NCBI GenBank assembly: GCA_964395665.1
Contig: CAYNDH010000006.1
Coordinates: 1-64,000, forward strand
Source: JAEZAF01 sp964395665
GTDB taxonomy: Bacteria > Chloroflexota > Anaerolineae > Aggregatilineales > Phototrophicaceae
Length of the DNA: 64,000 nucleotides
Direction of reading: 5' to 3'
The notes below the pieces were generated by a model. It saw only the letters and a list, made by a program, of their open reading frames with translations, was not told the origin of the DNA and made no database searches. Within the stretch, counting starts at the first letter, position 1. The number at the start of each line of letters is the position of its first letter. Shown here in pieces: positions 50,146-58,324 of the stretch. The translations under genes and the position numbers were made by a program.

Positions 50146-51237
50146 TTAACGTGGCATCGCACAAATGGTCCGTTTGCCTTCAACGGCTGCCGGACAGGTA
50201 AACTTCTCGCCACTTTTGCTTTCCATTTCAAACGAAGTTGTCCAGAAAAGCTGGTCTGCGGGCAGATCGAGTTGTGCAATCATGTCACATGGCTGAGGGA
50301 GCGGATCATTACTCACATCATCGCGTTTGAAAAGCAGACACTGCTGCGGGGCAAGTCGCTTGATATCTGCCACGATTTCCGGATTACCAAACAATTCTGG
50401 ATCACCGATCCTGAATGTTGCGCCCAGGCGTTGATTCACTGGATTGGTGTTATAGATCACGGTTTTGTTCAACCGCATCCATTCATCTGGTGCTGTGTTG
50501 AGCGCCAGAAACCGTTCCGTGGTGTAGACGAAGTAAACATATTCTGCGACATCTCCGCCCTGCCCTCCTGAGGGGAGATAAAAATCACAGGCAAGCGGTT
50601 GATCCTGAGAGCCAGGTGCAGCCGTATCACATGCTGCTCGAACAGTGCCATCCTGAGCAACCGCAAAACGGGTCGCACCACCAGCAGAGATCCAGAAGTG
50701 CGCATCTGCACGGGTGGTTGTCATCCAGTTCTGAATAAAGCTGCATCCGTCGATCTCTTTAGGTCCATTGCGGGAAACAGACCACATCTGGACACACTGC
50801 GTCCCGATGAGATTACCAGTGAGTTGCGTCGCATCAAAGGAAGCAGGGCTGCCGTCCTCCGTATTGAACACCAATCCTGTCAGATCAACACTCTTATCAA
50901 TCAGATTGACAATCGTGAGATCATTGTCATCATACAGAAGCCGTAGATTAGGTGAACGAAGCACAGTAACGTCAATCGCTGTACCCCGGCCAACACTTGT
51001 TCCGGCAGCAATCGACTGACCGCTAATGCGTCCTTCAGGCACAGCCTGATCCTCGCTCCAGTGCTGATCAGTCTGATCTCCAACATGCATCCCGAGGCGA
51101 TTCAACTCTGCGGCTGCACGGGGTACACTCATCCCAACCAGATCAGGAACGATATTTGTCTGCTCCTGAGCAGCAAGCAGCGATGAGGTCATGATGATCA
51201 CCAGAGAAAAGATCAGTCGCTTAAAAAAGGGGGTCAT
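50146..51237 (-). CDS. Secreted PASTA-domain protein
   Basis: A 363-residue exported protein. The signal peptide (about 1-23) is followed by one PASTA domain (about 28-95: VPDLVGMSVPRAAAELNRLGMHVG, then GRISGQSIAAGTSVGRGTAIDVTV). PASTA domains bind peptidoglycan or muropeptides in kinases and PBPs; here there is no kinase. The remaining ~260 residues contain eight or so Cys and no family I recognise (VNLIDKSVDLTGLVF, CVQMWSVSRNGP). The ATG overlaps the previous stop (ATGA). It is the last gene of the operon that diverges from the ECF sigma gene. Confidence 0.8.
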   Translation of the reverse strand: MTPFFKRLIFSLVIIMTSSLLAAQEQTNIVPDLVGMSVPRAAAELNRLGMHVGDQTDQHWSEDQAVPEGRISGQSIAAGTSVGRGTAIDVTVLRSPNLRLLYDDNDLTIVNLIDKSVDLTGLVFNTEDGSPASFDATQLTGNLIGTQCVQMWSVSRNGPKEIDGCSFIQNWMTTTRADAHFWISAGGATRFAVAQDGTVRAACDTAAPGSQDQPLACDFYLPSGGQGGDVAEYVYFVYTTERFLALNTAPDEWMRLNKTVIYNTNPVNQRLGATFRIGDPELFGNPEIVADIKRLAPQQCLLFKRDDVSNDPLPQPCDMIAQLDLPADQLFWTTSFEMESKSGEKFTCPAAVEGKRTICAMPR

Positions 51238-51824
51238 ACGGTTTCTCCTTCCTGAATATTCATAGAGGGTTCCAACGGGGGTCCATCAGAAGTTAGTCTG
51301 GGCATCCTATCAGGGGGGCCAGGTTCCGGAGTGACAAGTACCACCACTCCCAGGATCAGGGGCATCAGCCATAGCACCATCCGTCCGAATAACAGAAACA
51401 ACAACGTCCCACTGATTAAACCGACAATGAAACCGTTATTCTCCCGGAAAAAGAGCATCCGAGCTGGATAAATACGCCCCATACGGGCAAAAAACACGCC
51501 AGGGTAAAGGCCGACGAACGTAATGAATATGATATAGATCGGCCAAAGCTGCGTGTTAAATGGCATCGCACCAACCAGTAAGGTACAGGCAAAATAGCAC
51601 CCCAGTGAAAAGATAACGAACACGCCCGTATACAGGGGCATCCGGGTTGCAAAACTTACCCCGATAGCGTTTCCTGCCAGCCAGCCAAGTGTGATCATCA
51701 GAAACGTGCCAAAGCTGGAGGAGAGTGTGAATGATAGCTGGAAGAATAAACCAGTCTGGAGTACGCCCAGCAGCACACCCACGATCGAAGGATAAACGGC
51801 ATAAACAAGGTTCGATCCCATCAT
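51234..51824 (-). CDS. Six-TM membrane protein of unknown function
   Basis: A 196-residue protein with about six helices between 8 and 165 and a Pro-rich, acidic tail. GIVGVLLGVLQTGLFF-like and FARMGRIYPARMLFFRENNGFIVGL segments are visible but name no family. Start ATG 51824 with GGAGG 8 bases upstream; this ribosome site lies over the stop of the preceding gene (GGAGGTAA), so the two are translationally coupled. Its stop overlaps the PASTA gene. The partner gene may be the spermidine-synthase-like protein. Confidence 0.65.
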   Translation of the reverse strand: MMGSNLVYAVYPSIVGVLLGVLQTGLFFQLSFTLSSSFGTFLMITLGWLAGNAIGVSFATRMPLYTGVFVIFSLGCYFACTLLVGAMPFNTQLWPIYIIFITFVGLYPGVFFARMGRIYPARMLFFRENNGFIVGLISGTLLFLLFGRMVLWLMPLILGVVVLVTPEPGPPDRMPRLTSDGPPLEPSMNIQEGETV

Positions 51825-51829
51825 GACGA

Positions 51830-53347
51830 TTACCTCCAACTTAGCCTTTCAGTAATCCACTCAAAACTGGTCTGTAGTACAAAATCCATTGAATCAAGTG
51901 TGATCGGCGGCGCGCCAGCAGCCAGAGTCTGAACCGCTGCGGTATCAAAAATGCTGAATTGAAGCTCCCCCTGCGAACGCAGAGCTGTTTCAAGCTCCTG
52001 TCGTGTAAAAGGCAGATTATCGGCAGCAAACATAAAGCTCCATCCGACAGAGGCGGAGGTCACCACCATCACTTCATCAAAGACCTGAAGCGCTGATGCC
52101 GCCACTCTGGCAGAAACGGTATCCCCAGGAATAAACTCACTGGTCATATTCCCGACAAACACACCCCCTTCAGCAAGATGATCATGAACCGATTGATAAA
52201 ACGGAACTGAATAAAGTGTGGCAGGTTGAATACTGAATGCAGCCGGAGTATCTGCTACGATGAGATCGTAAGTTGATACGCTGTTTGCAAGGAAGTGCTT
52301 GGCATCATCAATGAAGACGGCGCGATTCTGGAGTGTATCCATCTGATTATATTGATAGAACAAATGCTCTCCGACATACGCAACCATTGGATCAATTTCA
52401 ACGGTTGTCACATGCCCCCCATTAGCGGCGATCAATTGCTCGGTTTGCATGACACCAGCACCGATCACCAGTGAATTTTGTGGTTGCAGGATTGAAGCTG
52501 GAATTTCACCAACAAGGATATTCAGTCCAATCCCGAACGCACCATTGAAATGAGATAAACCATCAAGATAGAGCGCTCTTTCCCCGTCTGGCATTTCCAG
52601 CACATCGACTTTCTGATAGGGACTGTATCCTGAAAACAAAACAGTTGTGCCTTCAGGAAAGCCGATAAACTGCGTATACCATAGGGTATTGCTCCACGTA
52701 TTGAGCGCTGGCAGGACAGCTAACCATATAATGCATACAAGCGACAATAATCCCGCCAGCAGGCGTGATACCCCCAGACTCAGCAGCAGCACAATTAAAC
52801 CTGCACTGTAGATGACATAGACCGCCTGAAGACCGAGGTCACCAAGCACAAACAAAACCGCAATACCGAAGATCGTTCCGCAGACTTCAACCAGATATAA
52901 CAGGCTGATATGGCCTTTTCCACGGTCTGCAAAGAGCGGCAGAAAGATGCTGTAAAATGCGGAAACAACAAAAGGCGTCAGCAGCGGCAATATCAGGTAT
53001 GCAGCCCAGTAAGCCTTATTGACGCCTAACCATGTCACGACCAGCCGAAAGATAACGGGAAGTGAAAGGTGAAGAAGCAGGGTAATTCCCCCAAGAACCG
53101 GTAACAGGCGGCGGCTGATCGATCCGGATAGCAGATACCCGATAGAGATCCCGACAAAAAAGGAGATCGAGGTCAGCAGCACCACGAGTTCCGTTCCCAG
53201 CAGCAGCGTGGTGAGTTCCTTCACCATAACCCACTGGACGAGAATGAGATTTGCGCCCCCGAAAAAGACAATGAGCAGAGGGGCAATCTGCCCCTTGCTC
53301 AGGCTAATGGGGTTCTGCACCGCCTTCGAACGGTGCAGACTCGACAT
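51830..53347 (-). CDS. Membrane protein with spermidine-synthase-like domain
   Basis: A 505-residue protein. The first ~215 residues form about seven helices; the C-terminal ~280 form a Rossmann domain related to polyamine aminopropyltransferases (LDGLSHFNG, SLVIGAGVMQTEQLIAANGGHVTTVEIDP, FIDDAKHFL, YDLIVADTPAAF). In true spermidine synthases the segment before the acidic Asp is GGGDG and the active site is YDLIIxDxxDP. Here they read GAGVMQ and ADTPAAF, so aminopropyl transfer is doubtful. Several bacteria carry such TM-fused homologues of unknown role. A GTG at 53365 overlaps the previous stop (GTGA); the ATG at 53347 with AAGG is used here. Confidence 0.78.
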   Translation of the reverse strand: MSSLHRSKAVQNPISLSKGQIAPLLIVFFGGANLILVQWVMVKELTTLLLGTELVVLLTSISFFVGISIGYLLSGSISRRLLPVLGGITLLLHLSLPVIFRLVVTWLGVNKAYWAAYLILPLLTPFVVSAFYSIFLPLFADRGKGHISLLYLVEVCGTIFGIAVLFVLGDLGLQAVYVIYSAGLIVLLLSLGVSRLLAGLLSLVCIIWLAVLPALNTWSNTLWYTQFIGFPEGTTVLFSGYSPYQKVDVLEMPDGERALYLDGLSHFNGAFGIGLNILVGEIPASILQPQNSLVIGAGVMQTEQLIAANGGHVTTVEIDPMVAYVGEHLFYQYNQMDTLQNRAVFIDDAKHFLANSVSTYDLIVADTPAAFSIQPATLYSVPFYQSVHDHLAEGGVFVGNMTSEFIPGDTVSARVAASALQVFDEVMVVTSASVGWSFMFAADNLPFTRQELETALRSQGELQFSIFDTAAVQTLAAGAPPITLDSMDFVLQTSFEWITERLSWR

Positions 53348-53361
53348 CGGCAGGATTACCT

Positions 53362-54261
53362 TCACCGACCCATCCCCATCCCCATACCGCCCATACCCAT
53401 GCCATCACAATGCCAGTGTCCCATTCCCATCCCCATACCATGCCACCAGCAGTGACCCGGCACGCCGACGTTAATATCGATGTCGTTAATCACAATGACG
53501 TTGATAACGACAAGCACATACACATTGTTGACCAGAATAAAATTGCCTTGTACGTCGATGAAATTACCCACCACAAATGTCGGTAACAGCGGGTCATTCG
53601 GGTCAAACTGCACTGTTATTCCATTGACAGTGACACGATTGCCATCAATCGCCTCAATACTCCCCTGAATACCCACCGATGCGCCTTCCACGACTTCTTC
53701 CACATCAGTGAGATTGTTGATTACGGATGCAATAATAATTCCATTTGCACCAATTGCGCCTTCAACATAAATCACATCACCAATTTGAATAAGATTCAGG
53801 ATTGGATTGTTGACATCAACCTGGATATTCATGTGGTAGATCGTGATGATGTTGATGTTGATCTCCTGAATTGGACCCTCGATAACAATGATGGTATCCG
53901 TCTCAGCAGGAGTAGCAGTTCCCTGCGGAGGAGATGCTGTCTCAAACCCTGCTGTTGATATGGGGGTGGATGAGTTGACTGGTACCGTCACGGATTGAGC
54001 GGTAATCACGCCTTCTGGTGTCACATTACCGACAACAACGACGGTGACACCTGTATTCAGCTCTCCGTTGATGGTCGCTCCGGTCGTATCAATCCTCAAT
54101 CCATTGACAGTAAGTATTGCACCCTCGATACTGCTAATGGGTCCTGTCAGCTCGATAGAGGCAGTGGGTGTCGGCGTTGCCTGCTGGGCAAATGTAAAAC
54201 TGCACAGGGCAACTGCCATAATGATGATTACCAACCCGCTGATAAATTGTTTTATTTTCAT
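53362..54261 (-). CDS. Secreted DUF5666-like protein with Met/Gly/His/Cys tail
   Basis: A 299-residue exported protein. After the signal peptide (about 1-26) three short beta-rich repeats recall DUF5666/OB-like domains (IELTGPISSIEGAILTVNGLRID, VIEGPIQEININIITIY, IQGSIEAIDGNRVTVNGITVQF). The last ~30 residues change composition sharply: CWWH, GMGMGMGHWHCDGMG and further GMG repeats. A tail with Cys, His, Trp and many Met is a plausible Cu or other soft-metal site. The same tail ends the anti-sigma factor encoded 1.7 kb away. ATG 54261; the gene diverges from the ECF sigma gene. Confidence 0.75.
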   Translation of the reverse strand: MKIKQFISGLVIIIMAVALCSFTFAQQATPTPTASIELTGPISSIEGAILTVNGLRIDTTGATINGELNTGVTVVVVGNVTPEGVITAQSVTVPVNSSTPISTAGFETASPPQGTATPAETDTIIVIEGPIQEININIITIYHMNIQVDVNNPILNLIQIGDVIYVEGAIGANGIIIASVINNLTDVEEVVEGASVGIQGSIEAIDGNRVTVNGITVQFDPNDPLLPTFVVGNFIDVQGNFILVNNVYVLVVINVIVINDIDINVGVPGHCWWHGMGMGMGHWHCDGMGMGGMGMGMGR

Positions 54262-54368
54262 GACAGCCTCTTCATGGTTAATGTGATGCCCTTAACAACG
54301 GGTTCGGACGGGCAATGTTGCAGTTATGCGTGCTGATTTGGAAAAATAGCCCCCAAGTACTAATTACT

Positions 54369-54398
54369 GTAACATTCCTTCGCGAATTCCGTTGTTAC
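54369..54398. promoter_or_regulatory. Symmetric GTAACA dyad between the ECF sigma gene and the divergent operon
   Basis: GTAACA (54369-54374) and TGTTAC (54393-54398) are exact inverted copies 18 bases apart, midway between two divergent genes. AAC-containing -35 boxes are usual for ECF sigma factors; each copy could be the -35 of a promoter reading through the other, giving self-control of both units. Confidence 0.5.
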
Positions 54399-54454
54399 TT
54401 CGATGGATCGGATGGATTTTTCAACCTCCAGCCCGAATATTGGACGTAGCTTAA

Positions 54455-55036
54455 ATGAACCCACCTTCAGATGAACAGATGCTTGTGAGGAAAGCACAGA
54501 CAGGCGATAAGGAAGCCGTAAGCACGCTCTACGAAGCTTACTCACAATCGATTTTCCAATATGTCTTCTATCGAGTGGACTCAAAGCAGATTGCGGAAGA
54601 TATTACGGCTGAAGTCTTCCTGCGTATGGTGCGTGGATTGCCTTCCTATCAGAATCTGGGACTTCCCTTTGGAGCATGGTTGTTCCGAATTGCTGCATCC
54701 CAGATTGCTGATTATTACCGTGAGCATAAAAAAATGACTTTCACACTGCTTTCTGACGAGCAGCGCAGTGATGATACAGATCCATTTGATCGTCTGGATC
54801 GAAAGGAAGAACGTGCGCGGTTGCAAAAAGCATTACAGACACTCCCTGTTGATTACCAGAATGTGCTCATTCTGCGCTTTATGAAGAGCCTCTCTCATAA
54901 GGAAGTAGCCGCTGTTCTGAATAAATCTGAGGGATCGGTACGAAGCATCCAGCATCGTGCGTTGAAAGCTCTCGGCAATGAACTCGGCATGACCCAAAAA
55001 CCCCATCATTATCTCAGAGGGGATAAACTTCAATGA
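54455..55036 (+). CDS. ECF-family RNA polymerase sigma factor
   Basis: A 193-residue group 4 sigma factor. Region 2 (about 20-90: YEAYSQSIFQYVFYRV, DITAEVFLRMVRGLPSYQ, AWLFRIAASQIADYYRE) and region 4 (about 120-178: LQKALQTLPVDYQNVLILRFMKSLSHKEVAAVLNKSEGSVRSIQHRALKAL) are complete. There is no region 3. The ATG at 54455 has a modest ribosome site. Its TGA overlaps the next ATG (ATGA), coupling it to a membrane anti-sigma protein. The divergent operon is the likely target. Confidence 0.94.
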   Translation: MNPPSDEQMLVRKAQTGDKEAVSTLYEAYSQSIFQYVFYRVDSKQIAEDITAEVFLRMVRGLPSYQNLGLPFGAWLFRIAASQIADYYREHKKMTFTLLSDEQRSDDTDPFDRLDRKEERARLQKALQTLPVDYQNVLILRFMKSLSHKEVAAVLNKSEGSVRSIQHRALKALGNELGMTQKPHHYLRGDKLQ

Positions 55037-56082
55037 ACAACGAGCGTGAACGCTTTACAGATGAAGAGCAGCAGCTTATTGATTTCCTTCGCAGTGCATC
55101 ACAACCGAAACTGTCACCAAGAGTATCGGATGCCATTCACGAGCTTATCCTGGCTGAGGTGGATGCAATGCCTTCTGTTCGTTCGGCGCGTTCATCCGGT
55201 CTTCGAGTAAGTCGTCAACTCCTGTTGGGCATGGCGGCGGCTTGTCTGGTGATGATCATCCTGTTTATTTTTACCAGCAATCAGCAAGGCATCGATCCGG
55301 ATAACTTATTACCAGGGACTCAGATTGTGCAGCAAAACTCACCCACCATGACTGCCACGACCAATGGTTCGACAGTCGAAGCAACGCCTACGGCTGAAGC
55401 GGTTGTGATTGAGCCTTCTGTAGCTGCCTCTGTAACTGCTGTGATTGAGACTGATACGCTGCCTTCAGCCACCGTATATATCGAGACCGCTACCCCGACA
55501 GTGATCCCGCTGCTTCCAACCTTCACCCCTACCCTGGAAACAGTCATCGCAGTTGAAGGGCAGATTCAAAATATTCAGGAGAACCGTTTCACCATTAACG
55601 GTATCGAAATTGAAGTTTCCGCCGAACATCCTGTTCTCAGGCTTATAGAGGTAGGGGATACGTTACGTATCCAGGGCATTGAAGATGAGGAAGGCACTGT
55701 TATTGCCAGCGTAATTGATAACATCTCCGATGTTACAGTGGCAGATGCTACAGTAGCGTTGGAAGGGGCGGTTGAGGCATTAGAGGATAACCTTGTCATC
55801 GTAAATGACATCCCTGTTTATTTCAGCGCGGATGACCCAATCTTAACCACCCTGAAAATTGGAGATTTCCTGAGCATTAAGGGCAACTTTGCAACCATTG
55901 AAGGCCAGATTCTCCTGTCCGTCGTATATGTCACCATTCTAGAGGACACAGGGACTAATCCGCCTGCAAACTGCTGGTATCACGATACGGCCATGGGAAT
56001 GGGACACTGGCACTGTGATGGTATGGGCATGGGCATGGGCGGCATGGGGATGGGAATGGGTGGCATGGGAATGGGGCAGTAG
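55033..56082 (+). CDS. Membrane anti-sigma factor with DUF5666-like domains and Met/Gly/His tail
   Basis: A 349-residue protein. The cytosolic first ~60 residues (ERFTDEEQQLIDFLRSASQ) should hold the sigma factor. One helix (about 64-86) crosses the membrane. Outside lie a Thr/Pro-rich stretch (about 95-170), two DUF5666-like repeats (about 175-310: VEGQIQNIQENRFTINGIEIE, LEGAVEALEDNLVIVNDIPVYF) and the tail CWYH ... GMGHWHCDGMGMG with repeated GMG. I infer that metal or redox change at the tail releases the sigma factor. No zinc-type HC2 motif is visible in the N-terminus. The tail nucleotide sequence is nearly identical to that of the gene at 53362. Confidence 0.8.
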   Translation: MNNERERFTDEEQQLIDFLRSASQPKLSPRVSDAIHELILAEVDAMPSVRSARSSGLRVSRQLLLGMAAACLVMIILFIFTSNQQGIDPDNLLPGTQIVQQNSPTMTATTNGSTVEATPTAEAVVIEPSVAASVTAVIETDTLPSATVYIETATPTVIPLLPTFTPTLETVIAVEGQIQNIQENRFTINGIEIEVSAEHPVLRLIEVGDTLRIQGIEDEEGTVIASVIDNISDVTVADATVALEGAVEALEDNLVIVNDIPVYFSADDPILTTLKIGDFLSIKGNFATIEGQILLSVVYVTILEDTGTNPPANCWYHDTAMGMGHWHCDGMGMGMGGMGMGMGGMGMGQ

Positions 56083-56231
56083 CTGTTCTGAGAAATAAGA
56101 AGGCACCCAGCAACCTGAAACCTGCAACCTGCCTGAGCATCGGCCCGTTTGTCCATCAACCGGCGCGTGCGATACCGATAGAATGACCAGACCGGGCTGA
56201 ATCCTGGCAGAACTCGAACTTCTGCCACGTA

Positions 56232-56268
56232 TAAAAAAGGCCATCCTGAAAACTTCGGACGGCCTTTT
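56232..56268. terminator. Bidirectional intrinsic terminator
   Basis: AAAAGGCC ... GGCCTTTT, with an inner CC/GG pair, separates the convergent anti-sigma and D-xylonate dehydratase genes. Confidence 0.8.
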
Positions 56269-56337
56269 GAGCTTTACATGACAGTTATTGAGTCGGTGTG
56301 GGCGGACACACACGTCCGCTGCCTCACCTGTACTCAT

Positions 56338-58287
56338 CTACAGGTGGACAGAATGAAGTGCCTCAATGATTTTATCGACATCATAGACTGCACCAGCCCA
56401 TGTACCGCCGCTCGCACGCTGAAGGGCTGCCCATAGTCGTGTATCATCGGGCAAATCAGGATTAGCGGCCAGATTGGGGTGTATTGGACGGCTGGCGATG
56501 ATGTCTGCCCCCACAGGCTGACCGTCTTCATCCAGCAGATTCACCCGCCCTTCGAGGGTATTCCGGTCAATGACAATCTCGATGATGTCACCGTCACGCA
56601 GCTTGCCAATCGGCCCGGACGCCAGCGCTTCTGGCCCGACGTGTCCAATACAGGCCCCGGTTGAGACTCCGGAAAAGCGGCCATCCGTCAAAATGGGGAC
56701 ATGCTTCCCCCATGGCGTATGCTTAAGTGCAGAGGTGAGCTGATAGGTTTCTTCCATACCGGTACCGCTGGGGCCGCTGCCGATCAGAACAAGAATATCG
56801 GTCATCTGGATTTTATGATCCGTCTGCCCCTTGACGGCCCGGACCGCCTCACGCTCGGAGGTGAACACCCGCGCTGTCCCCCGTTTGCGATAGACATTAT
56901 CGACCAGCACACTCGGATCAATCGATGTCGCCTTAATTACCGCACCCTGTGGTGCAAGATTCCCTTTCGGGAAGATCACCGTACTCGACAGCCCGATGCA
57001 CCGTGCCTCTTCAGCCGACATAATCACGTGATGGGGATTGACACCCGTTTCGGCTGTTAAGCGTGCGCGTGCAGCCTGACGACGTGTACTGTGAACCCAC
57101 CAATCCAGATTTTCCCCTAACGTCTGTCCGGTCACGGTCATCACATCCAGATGAAGCAGCCCCATCTCACGCAGATGCAGCATGACCTCTGGCACCGCGC
57201 CCGCGAAATAGACCTGCACCGTTGGATGATGGCGTGGGCCGTTCGGTAGTGCATCTACCAGACGCGGCGTGCTGCGGTTAATCCGTATCCAGTCATCAAT
57301 CGTGGGAATGGGCAGTCCGGCGGCATGAGCGATCGCAGGGATATGCAGCAGCAGATTGGTTGAGCCGCCAAACGCGGCGTGAACCAGCATGGCATTTTCC
57401 AGCGATTGAGGGGTGATGATGTCGCTCATGCGGATGCGCCGCTGATAGAGATTCATCAGTGCCAGCGCGGAGCGATGGGCAATATCATACCAGCTCGGCT
57501 CACCGGACGGGGATAAAGCACTATGAGGTAAAGCCATACCCAGGGCTTCTGCGACAACCTGCGTCGTTGCGGCTGTGCCGAGGAACTGGCACCCCCCCCC
57601 AGACGAACCGCATGCCTTACAGCCCATTTCTGCCGCGTAATCGAGATCGATTAATCCATGTGCAAAACGCACGCCAATAGTTTGAATCTGACCGGCATCT
57701 TCCGCATCAGGCGTCGGTAAGGTCACACCGCCGGGTACAGCAATCCCCGGCAGATTGCGGCTTCCGGCTAATGCCATCAAAATCGCTGGCAGGCCCTTAT
57801 CGCATGTCCCGATGCCCATGACACCATCACAGGTAGGCAGTGAACGAATCAAACGACGCATCACCATCGCAGCATCGTTACGATAAGGCAGGCTGTCGAA
57901 CATGCCATTTGTCCCCTGTGAACGTCCATCACAGGGATCGGAACAATAGACGGCAAAGGGGAGCGCCCCCTGCTGGCGAATAGTCTGTGCGGCCTGTTTA
58001 ACCTGAAGATGAAGTTCCCAATGTCCAGTGTGATAGCCTAATGCAACCGGGCTTCCGTCCGGCTCGCGCAGTCCACCATGTGTACTCACAATCACAAAGT
58101 GGTCCCGTCCGACTTCTTCTGGATTCCAGCCCATGGCGACGTTCTGGGTCATCCCAAACAGGTTACCACTAGGCTCATTAAGCAGCATTTCTTCAGTGAG
58201 TGGAAGTTTGTTCTCTCCGGCTTCACCATACAGCCGACTATCGTGTATCCCGGCATCCGTACCGAGAATTTCTTCGGCTGAAGTCAT
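56338..58287 (-). CDS. D-xylonate dehydratase, YjhG/YagF type (IlvD/Edd family)
   Basis: A 649-residue IlvD/Edd-family dehydratase; the length and ends fit the YjhG/YagF branch, which dehydrates D-xylonate to 2-keto-3-deoxy-D-xylonate. Fe-S ligand regions are present: SDPCDGRSQG, GTCDKG and GCKACGSSGGGCQF. The catalytic end ILTDGRFSGVSTG is intact. The GGGCQF segment is coded by nine consecutive G's on the coding strand, a slippage-prone run. Start ATG 58287 with AGGA upstream. It follows the aldehyde dehydrogenase by 37 bases. Together with the FAH-family enzyme this gives most of a Weimberg route. Confidence 0.92.
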   Translation of the reverse strand: MTSAEEILGTDAGIHDSRLYGEAGENKLPLTEEMLLNEPSGNLFGMTQNVAMGWNPEEVGRDHFVIVSTHGGLREPDGSPVALGYHTGHWELHLQVKQAAQTIRQQGALPFAVYCSDPCDGRSQGTNGMFDSLPYRNDAAMVMRRLIRSLPTCDGVMGIGTCDKGLPAILMALAGSRNLPGIAVPGGVTLPTPDAEDAGQIQTIGVRFAHGLIDLDYAAEMGCKACGSSGGGCQFLGTAATTQVVAEALGMALPHSALSPSGEPSWYDIAHRSALALMNLYQRRIRMSDIITPQSLENAMLVHAAFGGSTNLLLHIPAIAHAAGLPIPTIDDWIRINRSTPRLVDALPNGPRHHPTVQVYFAGAVPEVMLHLREMGLLHLDVMTVTGQTLGENLDWWVHSTRRQAARARLTAETGVNPHHVIMSAEEARCIGLSSTVIFPKGNLAPQGAVIKATSIDPSVLVDNVYRKRGTARVFTSEREAVRAVKGQTDHKIQMTDILVLIGSGPSGTGMEETYQLTSALKHTPWGKHVPILTDGRFSGVSTGACIGHVGPEALASGPIGKLRDGDIIEIVIDRNTLEGRVNLLDEDGQPVGADIIASRPIHPNLAANPDLPDDTRLWAALQRASGGTWAGAVYDVDKIIEALHSVHL

Positions 58288-58324
58288 CTCATACAATCCT
58301 GACGCTCTGTTACCTCATACTAAC

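Noticed and set aside
51830..53347. A genuine spermidine synthase
   Set aside because: The GGGDG and DxxDP motifs are not conserved, so only the fold is claimed.
53362..53460. The Met/Gly tail as a frameshift or low-complexity sequencing artefact
   Set aside because: The same tail occurs in a second gene on the other strand, in frame, with the same Cys/His/Trp residues.
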